Below are positions 1-8,650 of a DNA stretch of 64,000 bases, in pieces; the stretch's first letter is position 1, and each line of letters begins with the position of its first letter. The stretch is taken from assembly GCF_900172315.1 (NCBI RefSeq), contig NZ_FWFV01000002.1, forward strand, positions 1-64,000, in the 5' to 3' direction. The translations under genes were made by a program, and so were the position numbers. The notes beneath the pieces were generated by a model, which did not search any database, was not told where the DNA came from, and saw only the letters and a program-made list of their open reading frames with translations. The stretch comes from Palleronia marisminoris. Lineage in GTDB: Bacteria > Pseudomonadota > Alphaproteobacteria > Rhodobacterales > Rhodobacteraceae.

Positions 1-54
1 ATCGATGACAGATCCGGGCTGGTGAAGCGGGGTGATCGTGATATCGTCTTCCAA
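1..54 (-). CDS. Partial transposase-like N-terminus running off the left edge
   Basis: A minus-strand frame runs off the window edge. The best start is a TTG at 54, nine bases after an AAGGAG sequence; an in-frame GTG at 102 is an alternative. The visible residues are MEDDITITPLHQPGSVID. The HQPGSV-D stretch resembles N-termini that I remember from IS256-like transposases of alphaproteobacteria. Only 18 residues are visible, so the family call is an inference from memory and no catalytic residue can be checked. It might also be an unrelated short frame. Confidence 0.38.
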   Translation of the reverse strand, partial: MEDDITITPLHQPGSVID

Positions 55-191
55 GGCGTATCGCTCCTTCGGGAGGTTCTGGCAGGCTTTGACACCCGCC
101 ACGATACGCCGCCTTCTCAGGCCCCATCACCCAAAATCTCGCATAGCTCGGATCGCTCATCCTGCCTACCGACGTGGTCCACAAGAATTTT

Positions 192-226
192 CAAGAAGGG
201 CCGCGGCACCATCGCGGCCCTTCTTG
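192..226. terminator. Perfect 14-bp stem-loop, probable bidirectional terminator
   Basis: CAAGAAGGGCCGCG (192-205) pairs perfectly with 213-226 around a 7-base loop. The outer stem is A-rich on the left and T-rich on the right, as in intrinsic terminators of high-GC genomes. It lies about 215 bases beyond the nrdJ stop on the minus strand, so it could end nrdJ transcripts or shield nrdJ from the element at the window edge. Confidence 0.6.
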
Positions 227-441
227 TTGATCAACCAGTAGATCCAGGCCGCCGCTTGGCCAGCACCTCAGATGGACTTATGTGCCTATACTCGTGGCCG
301 GAGTGCTGAAAACGCACCGATCCAGCGCACTCGCAGTTCAAGATCCTCGGAGGGGAAACTTTGGTTGTGAAAAGTGCGCGGAAACCTCGAAAATGTGCGA
401 ACTTCGCTTGGCGGCACACACTGACTTTCCTCCTCACGCCC
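227..441. other. Intergenic stretch without a recognised gene
   Basis: Short frames on both strands here show no recognisable protein and no convincing ribosome binding site. The stretch separates nrdJ from the hairpin and the partial transposase-like frame. It may be debris from mobile-element activity, but I see no repeat that proves this. Confidence 0.4.
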
Positions 442-2673
442 TCAGCCGCATTTTGAGTAGCCGCAAGCGGCGCAGGTCATGCAGCTCTCGACCATGTGGA
501 GATCGAACTGACCGCAACTGGGGCAAGCCTTGGCAGTCTGTCCGATAACGGCCGCGGGCTGGGCGATAGTGGGGCTGCCGGGGCTCATGAAGCCGGTGTC
601 GATCAGGTGGCGTTCGATCACGCCGCCAATGGCCGCGAGGATGGAAGGGATATAGCGCCCCTCGACCCATGCGCCGCCGCGGGGGTCGAACACCGCCTTC
701 AACTCTTCGACGACGAAGGACACGTCCCCGCCGCGGCGGAACACGGCCGAGATCATGCGGGTCAGCGCGACCGTCCAGGCGAAATGCTCCATGTTCTTCG
801 AATTGACGAAGATCTCGAAGGGGCGGCGGTGTTCTCCCTGCAGCAGGTCGTTCACGGTGATGTACATCGCGTGTTCCGACCCCGGCCACCTCAGCTTGTA
901 GGTCCGCCCCTCGAGGGTCTGCGGACGCTCCAGCGGCTCGGACAGGTAGACGACCTCGCCCTGGGACGGCCGGGCCGCTGGATCGACGCTGAGGACGCTG
1001 CCGGTCACCTCGTTCGGGCGGTAGGTGGTGCAGCCCTTGCAGCCCCCCTCGTAGGCTTGGAGGTAGACGTCCTTGAAGTCCTCGAACGAGATGTCCTCGG
1101 GGCAGTTGATCGTCTTCGAGATCGAGCTGTCCACCCAAATCTGCGCCGCTGCCTGCATCGCCACGTGCTCCGCCGGGGTCAGATCCTGCGCGGTCACGAA
1201 ATGCTCCGGCAGCGGCGCGTCAGCGTGGCGGTCGCGCCAGAGCTGCACGGCGTAGTCCACCACCTCTTCCTCGCGCCGCGTACCGTCTTTCTGCAGGACC
1301 TTGCGGGTGTAGGCATGGGCGAAGACCGGCTCGATCCCCGACGAGACGTTCCCGGCGTAAAGGCTGATCGTCCCCGTCGGCGCAATCGAGGTCAGCAGCG
1401 CGTTGCGGATACCGTGCTCGGCCACGGCCGCGCGCACGTCCTCGTCCATGACGCGCATGGTCTCGCCCGCGAGGAAGGCGTCGCGATCGAACAAGGGGAA
1501 GGCCCCCTTCTCGGCCGCCAACTGCGCCGAGGTCAGATATGCGGCGCGGGCAAGCCGGTGCAGCCAGCGCTCGGTCTGGAGCGCCGCATCGTCCGAGCCA
1601 TAGCGCAGCCCCACCATCGCCAGCGCGTCGGCCAGCCCTGTGAGGCCCAGCCCGATCCGACGCTTCGCCGCCGCCTCGCGCGCCTGCGCCTCGAGCGGGA
1701 AGCGCGAGACGTCGACCACGTTGTCCATCATCCTCACCGCCGTCGCCACCAGGTCGTCCAGCGCGTCCTCGTCCAGCACGGCGCCCTCTTCGAACGGGTC
1801 CTCCACCAGCCGCGCCAGGTTGATCGAGCCCAGAAGGCACGCGCCATAGGGCGGGAGGGGTTGCTCGCCGCAGGGGTTGGTGGCCGCAATTTCCTCGACA
1901 TAATGCAGGTTGTTGGCGCGGTTGATCCGGTCGATGAAGATCACGCCCGGCTCTGCATAGTCGTAGGTCGCCCGCATGATGCGGTTCCACAGGTCGCGGG
2001 CGGGCAGCGAGCGGTAGATAGTCCCGCCAAAGCGCAGTTCCCACGGCGCGTCGGCCTTCACCGCCTCCATGAACGCGTCCGTCACAAGGACGCTGACGTT
2101 GAAGTTGCGCAGGCGGGCGGGGTCGGATTTGGCCTCGATGAAGTCCTCGATGTCCGGATGGTCGCAGCGCAGGCAGGCCATCATTGCGCCGCGCCGGGCG
2201 CCTGCCGACATGATCGTGCGGCACATCGCGTCCCAGACGTCCATGAAGCTGACCGGCCCCGAGGCATCCGCCGCCACCCCCGACACCCCTGCGCCCTTGG
2301 GCCGGATCGTCGAGAAATCATAGCCGATCCCCCCGCCCTGCTGCATGGTCAGCGCGGCTTCGCGCAGGTGCTCGAAGATGCCCGACAGCGAATCCGGCAC
2401 CGTCCCCATGACGAAGCAGTTGAACAGCGTCACGCTCCGCTCGGTCCCCGCGCCGGCGGTCACGCGACCGGCAGGAAGGAAGCGGAAATCCTCGAGCGCA
2501 TCGTAGAACCGGCCCTCCCACGTCGCGGGGTCGGCCTCGACCGAGGCGAGCGCGCGGGCGATGCGGCGCCATGTGTCCTCGACGGTGGTGTCCACGGGCG
2601 TCCCGTCCGCCTCTTTCAGGCGGTATTTCATGTCCCAGATCTGTTCGGCGATGGGGGCGGCGAAGCGGGTCAT
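442..2673 (-). CDS. nrdJ: Adenosylcobalamin-dependent (class II) ribonucleoside-diphosphate reductase
   Basis: Makes deoxyribonucleotides, using adenosylcobalamin to generate the active-site thiyl radical, so it works with or without oxygen. The ATG at 2673 was chosen because AGGAG lies 8 bases upstream; an in-frame ATG at 2679 is too close and the longer frame upstream has no coding look. The 743-aa product carries the active-site NPCGE motif with Cys near residue 268. Its last 27 residues hold the cysteine clusters CPSC, CMTC and SKCG that act in re-reduction and metal binding in this family. The gene appears monocistronic and divergent from the DUF1489 gene, with DnaA-box-like sites in the gap. 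The cobS and cobT genes of cobalamin synthesis are in the same window. Confidence 0.95.
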   Translation of the reverse strand: MTRFAAPIAEQIWDMKYRLKEADGTPVDTTVEDTWRRIARALASVEADPATWEGRFYDALEDFRFLPAGRVTAGAGTERSVTLFNCFVMGTVPDSLSGIFEHLREAALTMQQGGGIGYDFSTIRPKGAGVSGVAADASGPVSFMDVWDAMCRTIMSAGARRGAMMACLRCDHPDIEDFIEAKSDPARLRNFNVSVLVTDAFMEAVKADAPWELRFGGTIYRSLPARDLWNRIMRATYDYAEPGVIFIDRINRANNLHYVEEIAATNPCGEQPLPPYGACLLGSINLARLVEDPFEEGAVLDEDALDDLVATAVRMMDNVVDVSRFPLEAQAREAAAKRRIGLGLTGLADALAMVGLRYGSDDAALQTERWLHRLARAAYLTSAQLAAEKGAFPLFDRDAFLAGETMRVMDEDVRAAVAEHGIRNALLTSIAPTGTISLYAGNVSSGIEPVFAHAYTRKVLQKDGTRREEEVVDYAVQLWRDRHADAPLPEHFVTAQDLTPAEHVAMQAAAQIWVDSSISKTINCPEDISFEDFKDVYLQAYEGGCKGCTTYRPNEVTGSVLSVDPAARPSQGEVVYLSEPLERPQTLEGRTYKLRWPGSEHAMYITVNDLLQGEHRRPFEIFVNSKNMEHFAWTVALTRMISAVFRRGGDVSFVVEELKAVFDPRGGAWVEGRYIPSILAAIGGVIERHLIDTGFMSPGSPTIAQPAAVIGQTAKACPSCGQFDLHMVESCMTCAACGYSKCG

Positions 2674-2765
2674 GGCCATCACTCCTGCGTCATGGGCTCG
2701 CAGGGTAGGTGCAGGGCTATGGCGGGTCAATCTCGGAGGCGCTAGATAGAGGGTGAAGGAAACGA

Positions 2766-2786
2766 TTTTCCACACTCTGTGGATAA
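2766..2786. promoter_or_regulatory. Inverted pair of DnaA-box-like 9-mers between nrdJ and the DUF1489 gene
   Basis: TGTGGATAA at 2778-2786 is the exact complement of the consensus DnaA box TTATCCACA. TTTTCCACA at 2766-2774 differs from that consensus by one base and faces the other way. The two share a CCACA-CTC-TGTGG dyad. They lie about 93-113 bases upstream of the nrdJ start. DnaA control of ribonucleotide reductase genes is known in Escherichia coli; its use here is inference. Confidence 0.5.
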
Positions 2787-2800
2787 GTTCGGGGGACGCG

Positions 2801-3229
2801 GTGGCGAACGTGCATCTCATCAAACTCAGCGTCGGCACAGAGTCGGTCGACCAGATGCAGGCCTGGCAACAGCACCGCTCGCAGCAGCGGCGCGACGGGC
2901 TCTACTATCACCTGACGCGGATGTGGCCCAAGCGCGAAGCGGAACTGCTGGACGGCGGATCGATCTACTGGGTGATCCAGGGCGTGGTCCTCGCCCGCCA
3001 GAGGATCGCGCGGCTGGACGAGATGACGGGCACCGACGGCATCCGCCGCTGCGCCATCTTCCTCGACCCGAAGATCGTGCGGACCGAAGCGATGACCCGG
3101 CGCCCGTTCCAGGGCTGGCGCTACCTCAAGCCCGAGGATGCGCCCCGCGACCTTGCCCCGGGACGCGAACCCCGCGAGGCCCTCCCCCCCTCTCTCGAGG
3201 CCGCGCTGGCCGAAATCGGCGTCCGCTGA
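2801..3229 (+). CDS. DUF1489 family protein
   Basis: A 142-aa protein of the alphaproteobacterial DUF1489 family, whose function is unknown. The GTG at 2801 is preferred because GGGGGA stands four bases upstream and the residues that follow (VANVHLIKLSVG) match where family members begin; an upstream ATG at 2753 would add 16 unlikely residues that overlap the DnaA-box region. The protein has a conserved middle part (WVIQGVVLARQRI, then CAIFLDPKIVRTE) and ends with a variable proline-rich tail. I see no signal peptide or membrane segment. It is divergent from nrdJ and followed by a secreted-protein gene on the same strand 88 bases later. Confidence 0.8.
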   Translation: MANVHLIKLSVGTESVDQMQAWQQHRSQQRRDGLYYHLTRMWPKREAELLDGGSIYWVIQGVVLARQRIARLDEMTGTDGIRRCAIFLDPKIVRTEAMTRRPFQGWRYLKPEDAPRDLAPGREPREALPPSLEAALAEIGVR

Positions 3230-3317
3230 GACCGCAGAAGCTGCCGCGTTAAGAGGTTCGCAAGGGCCCGTGGCATATGCCCCTTGGCAGGACCTATGGC
3301 GAGCGAAGGGTAATCTC

Positions 3318-3956
3318 ATGAAGGCATCTGCACTCTCCGGCGCGCTGGCCCTCTGCCTGCTTGCCGGTACGGCATCGGCGCAGGACTACCAGGCGATCGC
3401 GCAGGAGCTTTACGACCAGGGCTTCGAGAACCAGGCGACCATCCGCGTCCGCGACGACGGCCTTTACGTGGAAACCAGCGGCTCGGCCGGCACGACCGAA
3501 CGCGTCTACAGCCTCGACGGCACGGTTCTGCGCGAGGAGGAGACCCGCACCTCCGACGGCCGCAAGATCGAAAGGGAGTTCGACGAGTCGGGGAGCCTCG
3601 TCGACGAAGAGATCAAGACGGCCGAAGATCGAAAGGGCGCCGTGGTCGAGCGGGTGTATTCCGAAACCGGGTCATTGTTGAGCGAGGAAATCTCCACCCC
3701 CGGCGGCACGCGGATCGAGCGCACCTACGACGCGGACGGCAATGTCGTCTCGAACAACGTGAGCCGCGACAGGGAAGCGCGCTCGCGCGGTCGCTCGGAA
3801 GAGCGCGCCGATCGTGGCAAGAGCGACCGGGGATCTGACAAGAGCAGCGGCCGGGGCAATAGCGAGCGCGGGTCCGAGAAGAGCAGCGATCGGGGCAACG
3901 ACAATCGCGGTGACGGCGATCGCAAGGGCGGCGGCAACGGTCGCGGCCGGGGTTAA
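3318..3956 (+). CDS. Secreted repetitive protein with a charged, glycine/arginine-rich tail
   Basis: Not a family I recognise. The 212-aa product starts with a signal peptide cleaved after TASA, near residue 21. Residues 25-140 contain several short beta-like repeats of the type Y-S/D-x-D-G-x-V/L with interspersed acidic stretches, resembling loosely the YD or MORN-like repeats of surface proteins. The last 65 residues or so are low complexity, rich in Ser, Arg, Gly, Asp and Lys with repeated RGS-KSS-RGN units, and so highly charged and probably disordered. The TAA stop (3954-3956) overlaps the target duplication of an IS1595-family element, so the reading frame is intact but any native terminator was moved 1.3 kb away. 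An exported or periplasmic location is inferred from the signal peptide. Confidence 0.65.
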   Translation: MKASALSGALALCLLAGTASAQDYQAIAQELYDQGFENQATIRVRDDGLYVETSGSAGTTERVYSLDGTVLREEETRTSDGRKIEREFDESGSLVDEEIKTAEDRKGAVVERVYSETGSLLSEEISTPGGTRIERTYDADGNVVSNNVSRDREARSRGRSEERADRGKSDRGSDKSSGRGNSERGSEKSSDRGNDNRGDGDRKGGGNGRGRG

Positions 3957-3962
3957 TGGAAT
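3955..3962. repeat. Target site duplication AATGGAAT, left copy
   Basis: AATGGAAT directly precedes the left terminal repeat of the IS and is repeated exactly at 5277-5284. Eight bases is the usual duplication length for the IS1595 family. The first two bases are the AA of the TAA stop of the upstream gene. Confidence 0.93.
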
Positions 3963-3987
3963 GGGTGTGTCCGCAAACCGTGTTGGT
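3963..3987 (+). repeat. Left terminal inverted repeat of the IS1595-family element
   Basis: Twenty-five bases beginning GGGTGTGTCC and ending GTGTTGGT match the reverse complement of 5252-5276 without a mismatch. The next base differs between the two ends. Confidence 0.93.
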
Positions 3988-4046
3988 CCGCTTCGCCTAA
4001 ACTCGGAAAGGCTTATATCTCTCCGCTTTCCCAGCGGAGGATTCCC

Positions 4047-5036
4047 TTGCTACACCACGATTTTCGCCGTTTCCTCAATGCTCTCGACACGCTGAACCCG
4101 GCCCAGATCGAGGACGCCCAGATGAAGATCCGAGATCTCCGGCGAAAGACGGAGGCGATCTCGGAGATCGAAGCACGGACAAACAGAGACCACAAGTGCC
4201 CATTCTGTGGCGACGACCGGCGGCAGAAGTGGGGGCGCACGCGGACCAAGGTCCAGCGCTATCGGTGCAGTGGCTGCCAGAAGACTTACTCAGGCCGGAC
4301 CGGGTCCGCCATCGGCCGCATCCACCGTCCGGACCTGTTCATGGTCGCGCTGCGGGATATGCTGGGCACCTCCGCTCCAAAGTCAGTGAGAAAGCTCTCT
4401 CGTCAGCTCGGGCTCAACAAATACACGATCTGGCGCTGGCGAATGCTCGTATTCTCGATCATCGGGGACGGCGGGACGACGCGCTTTTCGGGGATCGTCG
4501 AGGCGGATGAGACCTACCAGCGGGAGTCGCGCAAGGGATCTCGAGAATGGGTCCGACACTTCGCCGATCCGAAGAAGGTCGCGCCACCGCCCCGCCCCAG
4601 GTGGGAGGACTACACGACGCAGGGACTGAAGATGATGCCGGGGCTCTCGAGGTGGCAGCTCCCCATTCTCACAGTCGCCGACCGTGGCGGCGCGCGCCTG
4701 TTCCAGCGTCTACCGAACCGCAAGAGCGCGACCCTGAAGCGCGCAATGAAGCCCTTGGTGCCGGGGGATGCCGTGCTCTGCTCGGACGGGGCCGATGGTT
4801 ACAAGAAAGTTGCGGCGACGGGCGGCATCGAACACTTCGTGGTCGGTAGCAAGCCGGGCACGCGTGTGGCCGCGGGCTGCTACCACATCCAGAACGTGAA
4901 CTCCCTCCACGCCCGCTACGGCGAGTTCATCAAGCCTTTCCGCGGGCCGGCCACGAAGAACCTGAACGGCTATATCAGGTGGCTGGAGGTGCGACTGGCA
5001 GGAGTGCGACCCGCGGATGTGATCAGAGCATCATAG
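4047..5036 (+). CDS. IS1595-family transposase (ISXO2-like DDE domain)
   Basis: Catalyses cut or copy of the surrounding IS. The start is a TTG at 4047, six bases after AGCGGAGG; no ATG in the first part of the frame has a comparable ribosome binding site. The 329-aa product has a zinc ribbon at residues 50-80 (CPFC...CSGC), a helix-turn-helix-like part near 110-130, and an ISXO2-like catalytic domain with acidic residues in EADETY, CSDGADGY and the C-terminal VNSLHARYGEF...NLNGYIRWLE segment. Length and domain order match full-length family members, so it looks functional. Closest subgroup may be ISNwi1-like, but this is from memory. Confidence 0.92.
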   Translation: MLHHDFRRFLNALDTLNPAQIEDAQMKIRDLRRKTEAISEIEARTNRDHKCPFCGDDRRQKWGRTRTKVQRYRCSGCQKTYSGRTGSAIGRIHRPDLFMVALRDMLGTSAPKSVRKLSRQLGLNKYTIWRWRMLVFSIIGDGGTTRFSGIVEADETYQRESRKGSREWVRHFADPKKVAPPPRPRWEDYTTQGLKMMPGLSRWQLPILTVADRGGARLFQRLPNRKSATLKRAMKPLVPGDAVLCSDGADGYKKVAATGGIEHFVVGSKPGTRVAAGCYHIQNVNSLHARYGEFIKPFRGPATKNLNGYIRWLEVRLAGVRPADVIRAS

Positions 5037-5187
5037 GCACACTACGCGTCCACGAACGCGCTCCAAGATCTCGTTTCAATTTTTCCTCGTTCGATTTTGG
5101 AATCGCGTTCTTCGGTCATATCTAATATTCAGTAACTGCGGCGCTGGAGACAGACGACCGCCTCCCCGAAAGGGGAACTACCTGCGA

Positions 5188-5208
5188 AGGGGAGCCTCGT
5201 GCTCCCCT
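5188..5208 (+). terminator. Hairpin in the 3-prime part of the IS
   Basis: AGGGGAGC (5188-5195) pairs with GCTCCCCT (5201-5208) around a 5-base loop, 150 bases after the transposase stop. No U-run follows, so termination is only a possibility. The rest of 5037-5251 shows nothing recognisable. Confidence 0.35.
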
Positions 5209-5251
5209 ATCGCCCCTCCCACTAACTCGCGAGCGTCTGTAGCGGCCCTGA

Positions 5252-5276
5252 ACCAACACGGTTTGCGGACACACCC
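5252..5276 (-). repeat. Right terminal inverted repeat of the IS1595-family element
   Basis: This is the exact inverted copy of 3963-3987 and ends with ACACACCC directly before the right copy of the target duplication. Confidence 0.93.
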
Positions 5277-5284
5277 AATGGAAT
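5277..5284. repeat. Target site duplication AATGGAAT, right copy
   Basis: Identical to 3955-3962. Removing the IS and one copy rebuilds an uninterrupted sequence, GGTTAATGGAATTCTCG, with the stop codon of the upstream gene. The 71 bases from here to the hisG stop hold no gene. Confidence 0.93.
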
Positions 5285-5355
5285 TCTCGACGACTGATAG
5301 GGCACCCGGGCGGTCAGCGGCCCCTGGTCGCTCTACCCGCGCAGCGGGCCCTGCG

Positions 5356-6048
5356 TCAGTCAAGCCCCAGTCGCTGCAGCAGAACGGCCAGACGCTCCCG
5401 CGCGCCGCCCTCCCAGTCGGCGTTGCGGGCGCGGAACAGCGTCGCCTGGCTCGCGTGGACGGGGCCGTCCGACAGCATCTTGAGGTGGTTCGCCCGCAGC
5501 GTTTCACCGGTCGAGGTAATGTCGGCGATGGCTTCCGCCGTCTCATGCCGCACGGTGCCCTCGGTCGCGCCCTGGCTGTCCACCAGCTGGTAGTCGGCCA
5601 CCCCGTTCCAGGTCAGGTAATCCCGCACGAGGCGGTGGTACTTCGTCGCGATCCGCAGCCGGAATCCGTGCCGCCGCCGGAATGCGGCCGCCGCGGCGTC
5701 AAGGTCGTCAAGCGTCTCGACATCGACCCAGAAGGACGGAACCGCGATCACCAGATCCGCATGGCCGAACCCCATGAGCGCCAACTCTTCAACCTGCTCA
5801 TCCCAATGAGCCAGCTTCTCGCGCACCAGGTCCGAGCCCGTTACGCCCAGGTGAATTCGCCCCGCAGCCAGTTCGCGCGGGATTTCCCCCGCGCTGAGCA
5901 GGATCAGCTGCAGCCCGTCGAAACCGTCGACCACGCCGGAATACTCGCGCTCGGTCCCGCCCTTGCCCATCGTCAGGCCCCGCGCGCCGAACCAGTCGAA
6001 CGTCTTGTCCATCAGCCGCCCCTTGGACGGCACCCCGAGTTTCAGCAT
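5356..6048 (-). CDS. hisG: ATP phosphoribosyltransferase, short form
   Basis: First step of histidine synthesis: joins ATP and PRPP to give phosphoribosyl-ATP. At 230 aa this is the short HisG type, which lacks the C-terminal regulatory domain and needs the HisZ subunit. The N-terminus (LGVPSKGRL) and the PRPP-binding motif EAIADITSTGETL near residues 165-178 are present. The start overlaps the hisZ stop by one base (TGATG), so hisS-hisZ-hisG are translated from one transcript. The gene is last in the operon; downstream lies the right end of the IS element. Confidence 0.95.
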   Translation of the reverse strand: MLKLGVPSKGRLMDKTFDWFGARGLTMGKGGTEREYSGVVDGFDGLQLILLSAGEIPRELAAGRIHLGVTGSDLVREKLAHWDEQVEELALMGFGHADLVIAVPSFWVDVETLDDLDAAAAAFRRRHGFRLRIATKYHRLVRDYLTWNGVADYQLVDSQGATEGTVRHETAEAIADITSTGETLRANHLKMLSDGPVHASQATLFRARNADWEGGARERLAVLLQRLGLD

Positions 6049-7118
6049 CAGCGGGCCTCCAGCGTCAGGGCGGGGCGGATCACGCCGCCCACGGCGGGCG
6101 TCGCCCTCCCCTGCCCCAGCACGCGGGTCAGCGCGTCGTAGCGCCCCCCGGTGGACAGGGGCGGCAGGTCGGCCCGTCCGGCGGCCGAGAACGAGAACAC
6201 GAAGCCGTCGTAATACTCCATGGTGGAGCGGCCGTGGCTGCCCTCGAACGGCAGGCTTTCGGGCGCGATCCCGCGCGCGTCCAGCGCCTCGAGCCGGCGC
6301 GCCAGCCCGTCCACCGCCGGCGCGATCGAGGGCATGTCCATCGCCACGTCCCGCAACGTCTGCAGCGCCGCGTCCGAGGGCGCGCGCAGGCGCAGGATGT
6401 CGTCGATCAGCTCGACCTCGCTCTTGGATATCGGCGGCTCGGCCGCGTCGGCCTTCAGCGCGGCGATCCGCGCCTCGACATCGGCGCGGTCGCGCAGGCC
6501 GATCTCGGGGCCGACATGAGCGAAGGGATCGGCGCGGGCGGTCACGTCACGACGGTGGGCGGGCGCCTCGGTCCGCCCGGCGTACCGGTCGATCAGGGTG
6601 CGGAACCGGCGGGGCCGCCAGATGTGACGCAGAAGCGCCGTCTTGCGCGCCTGAGACGTGGCCAGCCCGCTGACCGCAGCCAGCAGGATGCCGATATCGC
6701 CCGTGGTCACGCGCGTCGACAGGGGCGACAGCAGGCGGTGGAACAGGGCGAAGGTCTCGGCATCCGCCTCGGGCGCGTCGCCGCCGAACAGCTCGTAGCC
6801 GACCTGGAGGTACTCGGCCGGGCGGCCCGGATCGGCGGCCTGCCGACGGAAGACCTCGCCGACATAGGCATAGCGCGCCGGATCACCGCCTTCGGCCATG
6901 TGCATCTGCACTACCGGCACCGTGAAGTCCGGCCGCAGCATCGCCTCGCCGTCGGGGCCTTGGGTGGTGAAGGCGCGGGCGCGGATATCCTCGCCGTAGA
7001 GGTCCAGAAGCGTCCCCGCCGGCTGCAGGATGTCCGTCTCGACCGGCACTGCGCCCGCGTCGAGGAAGGCCTGCAGGAACCCCGCGGCCTCGGCGCGCTC
7101 CGCCGACTTGTCCCTCAT
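6048..7118 (-). CDS. hisZ: ATP phosphoribosyltransferase regulatory subunit HisZ
   Basis: A HisRS-like paralogue that lacks tRNA charging and forms a hetero-octamer with short HisG, giving it activity and histidine feedback control. The ATG at 7118 overlaps the hisS stop by four bases (ATGA) and yields 356 aa; the longer frame back into hisS is not needed. Class II synthetase-like segments are visible (residues 40-75 with [12 protein letters not shown], then YVGEVFRRQ). The C-terminal tRNA-binding domain of true HisRS is missing, as expected for HisZ. Confidence 0.92.
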   Translation of the reverse strand: MRDKSAERAEAAGFLQAFLDAGAVPVETDILQPAGTLLDLYGEDIRARAFTTQGPDGEAMLRPDFTVPVVQMHMAEGGDPARYAYVGEVFRRQAADPGRPAEYLQVGYELFGGDAPEADAETFALFHRLLSPLSTRVTTGDIGILLAAVSGLATSQARKTALLRHIWRPRRFRTLIDRYAGRTEAPAHRRDVTARADPFAHVGPEIGLRDRADVEARIAALKADAAEPPISKSEVELIDDILRLRAPSDAALQTLRDVAMDMPSIAPAVDGLARRLEALDARGIAPESLPFEGSHGRSTMEYYDGFVFSFSAAGRADLPPLSTGGRYDALTRVLGQGRATPAVGGVIRPALTLEAR

Positions 7119-8584
7119 GCGAGGCGCTTTCGGATCTCGTCCACCATGGCGCTGCGGGCGCATTCGAACTGCGCGGGCTGGTCGCGCCATTCCTCGTGGC
7201 TGAGCTCGGCGGCCAGTTTCGCGCCGAGCTTCAGGTCCTTGATCTGCACCACGTCGCGCGCGGCCTCGTCCTCGCCCTGGATCACGGCGATCGGGGCGGC
7301 GCGCTTGTCCGCGTATTTCAGCTGATTGCCGAAGTTCTTGGGGTTCCCGAGGTAGAGCTCGGCCCGGATGCCGGCGCTGCGTAGCTCGCCGACCATCGCC
7401 TGGTAGTCGGCCATGCGCGTGCGGTCCATCACGGTGACGACGACGGGGCCGTCCTCGAGGTTGTCGAACCGCCCCTTCGCGGTCAGAGCGGCCAGCAGCC
7501 GGTCGACACCGATCGAGACGCCGGTCGCAGGCACTTCCTGACCGGTGAACCGCTTGACGAGGTCGTCATAGCGCCCGCCCCCGGCCACGCTGCCGAATTG
7601 GCGCGGGCGGCCCTGCTCGTCGGCGATCTCGAAGGTCAGTTCAGCCTCGTAGACGGGACCCGTATAGTAGCCGAGGCCCCGAACCACCGACGGGTCGACG
7701 ACGATGCGGTCGGGACCGTAGCCCTGCGCGTCGAGAAGCTTCGCGATCTGGGACAGCTCGTCCACACCCTCGCGGCCGGTCTCGCTTTCGCCTACCAGTT
7801 CGGACAAACGCGCGAGGGTGTCGGCCCCCGTCTCGCGCCGGGCGCTCACGAAGCCCAGCACCACGTCGGCCGCGGCGTCCGGCAGCCCGGCGCCCTTCGT
7901 GAAATCGCCGCTCTCGTCCTTGCGCCCCTCGCCCAGAAGCGCGCGGACGCCCGCCTCGCCCAGGCGGTCCATCTTGTCGATGGCGCGCAGGACGATGCCG
8001 CGTTCGGCCTCCTTGTCATCCGACCCTAGGCCGATCACCTCCATCACGCCGTTCAGGACCTTCCGGTTGTTCACCCGCACGATGTAGTCGCCGCGCGCGA
8101 TCCCGACCGCCTCCAGCACATCGGCCAGCATCGCGCAAATCTCGGCGTCGGACGCCATCGAGGCCGAACCGACCGTGTCCGCGTCGCACTGGTAGAACTG
8201 GCGGAAACGGCCCGGCCCCGGCTTTTCGTTCCGCCAGACCGGACCCATCGTATAGCGCCGGTAAGGCGACGGCAGATCGTTGCGATACTGCGCGGCGACC
8301 CGGGCCAGGGGGGCCGTCATGTCATAGCGCAGGGCCAGCCAGTCGCCGTCCTCTTCCCAGGCAAAAACACCCTCGTTCGGGCGGTCCACGTCGGGAAGGA
8401 ACTTGCCCAGGGCCTCGACCGTTTCGACAGCGCTCGTCTCGAGGGCGTCGAAGCCGTAGAGATGGTAGATCCGCGCGATCTCGGCCAGCATCTGCTGTCG
8501 GCGGGTCACTTCGGACCCGAAATAGTCGCGGAAGCCCTTCGGCGTGACGGCCTTCGGACGCGGCTGTTTCTTCTGCTTTGCCAT
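7115..8584 (-). CDS. hisS: Histidine-tRNA ligase
   Basis: Charges tRNA-His in the cytoplasm. The 489-aa protein starts at ATG 8584 with an AAGGGGG upstream. Class II synthetase motifs appear in order: motif 1 region after VTPKGFRDY, motif 2 with [20 protein letters not shown] near residues 115-135, the histidine-specific [12 protein letters not shown] near 305, and the motif 3 region with [10 protein letters not shown] near 360. A C-terminal anticodon-binding domain follows. The gene leads the hisS-hisZ-hisG operon and is divergent from slyX. Confidence 0.96.
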   Translation of the reverse strand: MAKQKKQPRPKAVTPKGFRDYFGSEVTRRQQMLAEIARIYHLYGFDALETSAVETVEALGKFLPDVDRPNEGVFAWEEDGDWLALRYDMTAPLARVAAQYRNDLPSPYRRYTMGPVWRNEKPGPGRFRQFYQCDADTVGSASMASDAEICAMLADVLEAVGIARGDYIVRVNNRKVLNGVMEVIGLGSDDKEAERGIVLRAIDKMDRLGEAGVRALLGEGRKDESGDFTKGAGLPDAAADVVLGFVSARRETGADTLARLSELVGESETGREGVDELSQIAKLLDAQGYGPDRIVVDPSVVRGLGYYTGPVYEAELTFEIADEQGRPRQFGSVAGGGRYDDLVKRFTGQEVPATGVSIGVDRLLAALTAKGRFDNLEDGPVVVTVMDRTRMADYQAMVGELRSAGIRAELYLGNPKNFGNQLKYADKRAAPIAVIQGEDEAARDVVQIKDLKLGAKLAAELSHEEWRDQPAQFECARSAMVDEIRKRLA

Positions 8585-8650
8585 GATGGCCCCCTTGGTG
8601 GCGCCGCTCGGTTACGTCAAAGGGGGGGTCGGCGCAAGATGGAGGCCGAT

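Larger units (their letters stand above)
3963..5276 (+). mobile_element. Complete IS1595-family insertion sequence, 1314 bp
   Basis: The element is bounded by 25-bp perfect inverted repeats starting GGGTGTGTCC and flanked by 8-bp direct repeats. It holds one ORF coding for an ISXO2-like DDE transposase. About 240 bases of AT-richer non-coding DNA with a small hairpin follow the ORF. Intact ends, exact target duplications and an uninterrupted transposase indicate a recent, potentially active insertion. It separates a secreted-protein gene from the end of the hisS-hisZ-hisG operon. Confidence 0.93.

Noticed and set aside
496-2745. 749-aa plus-strand open frame opposite nrdJ
   Set aside because: It is the GC-rich antisense shadow of nrdJ; the composition is His/Arg/Gly-heavy with no domain, and NrdJ on the other strand is clear.
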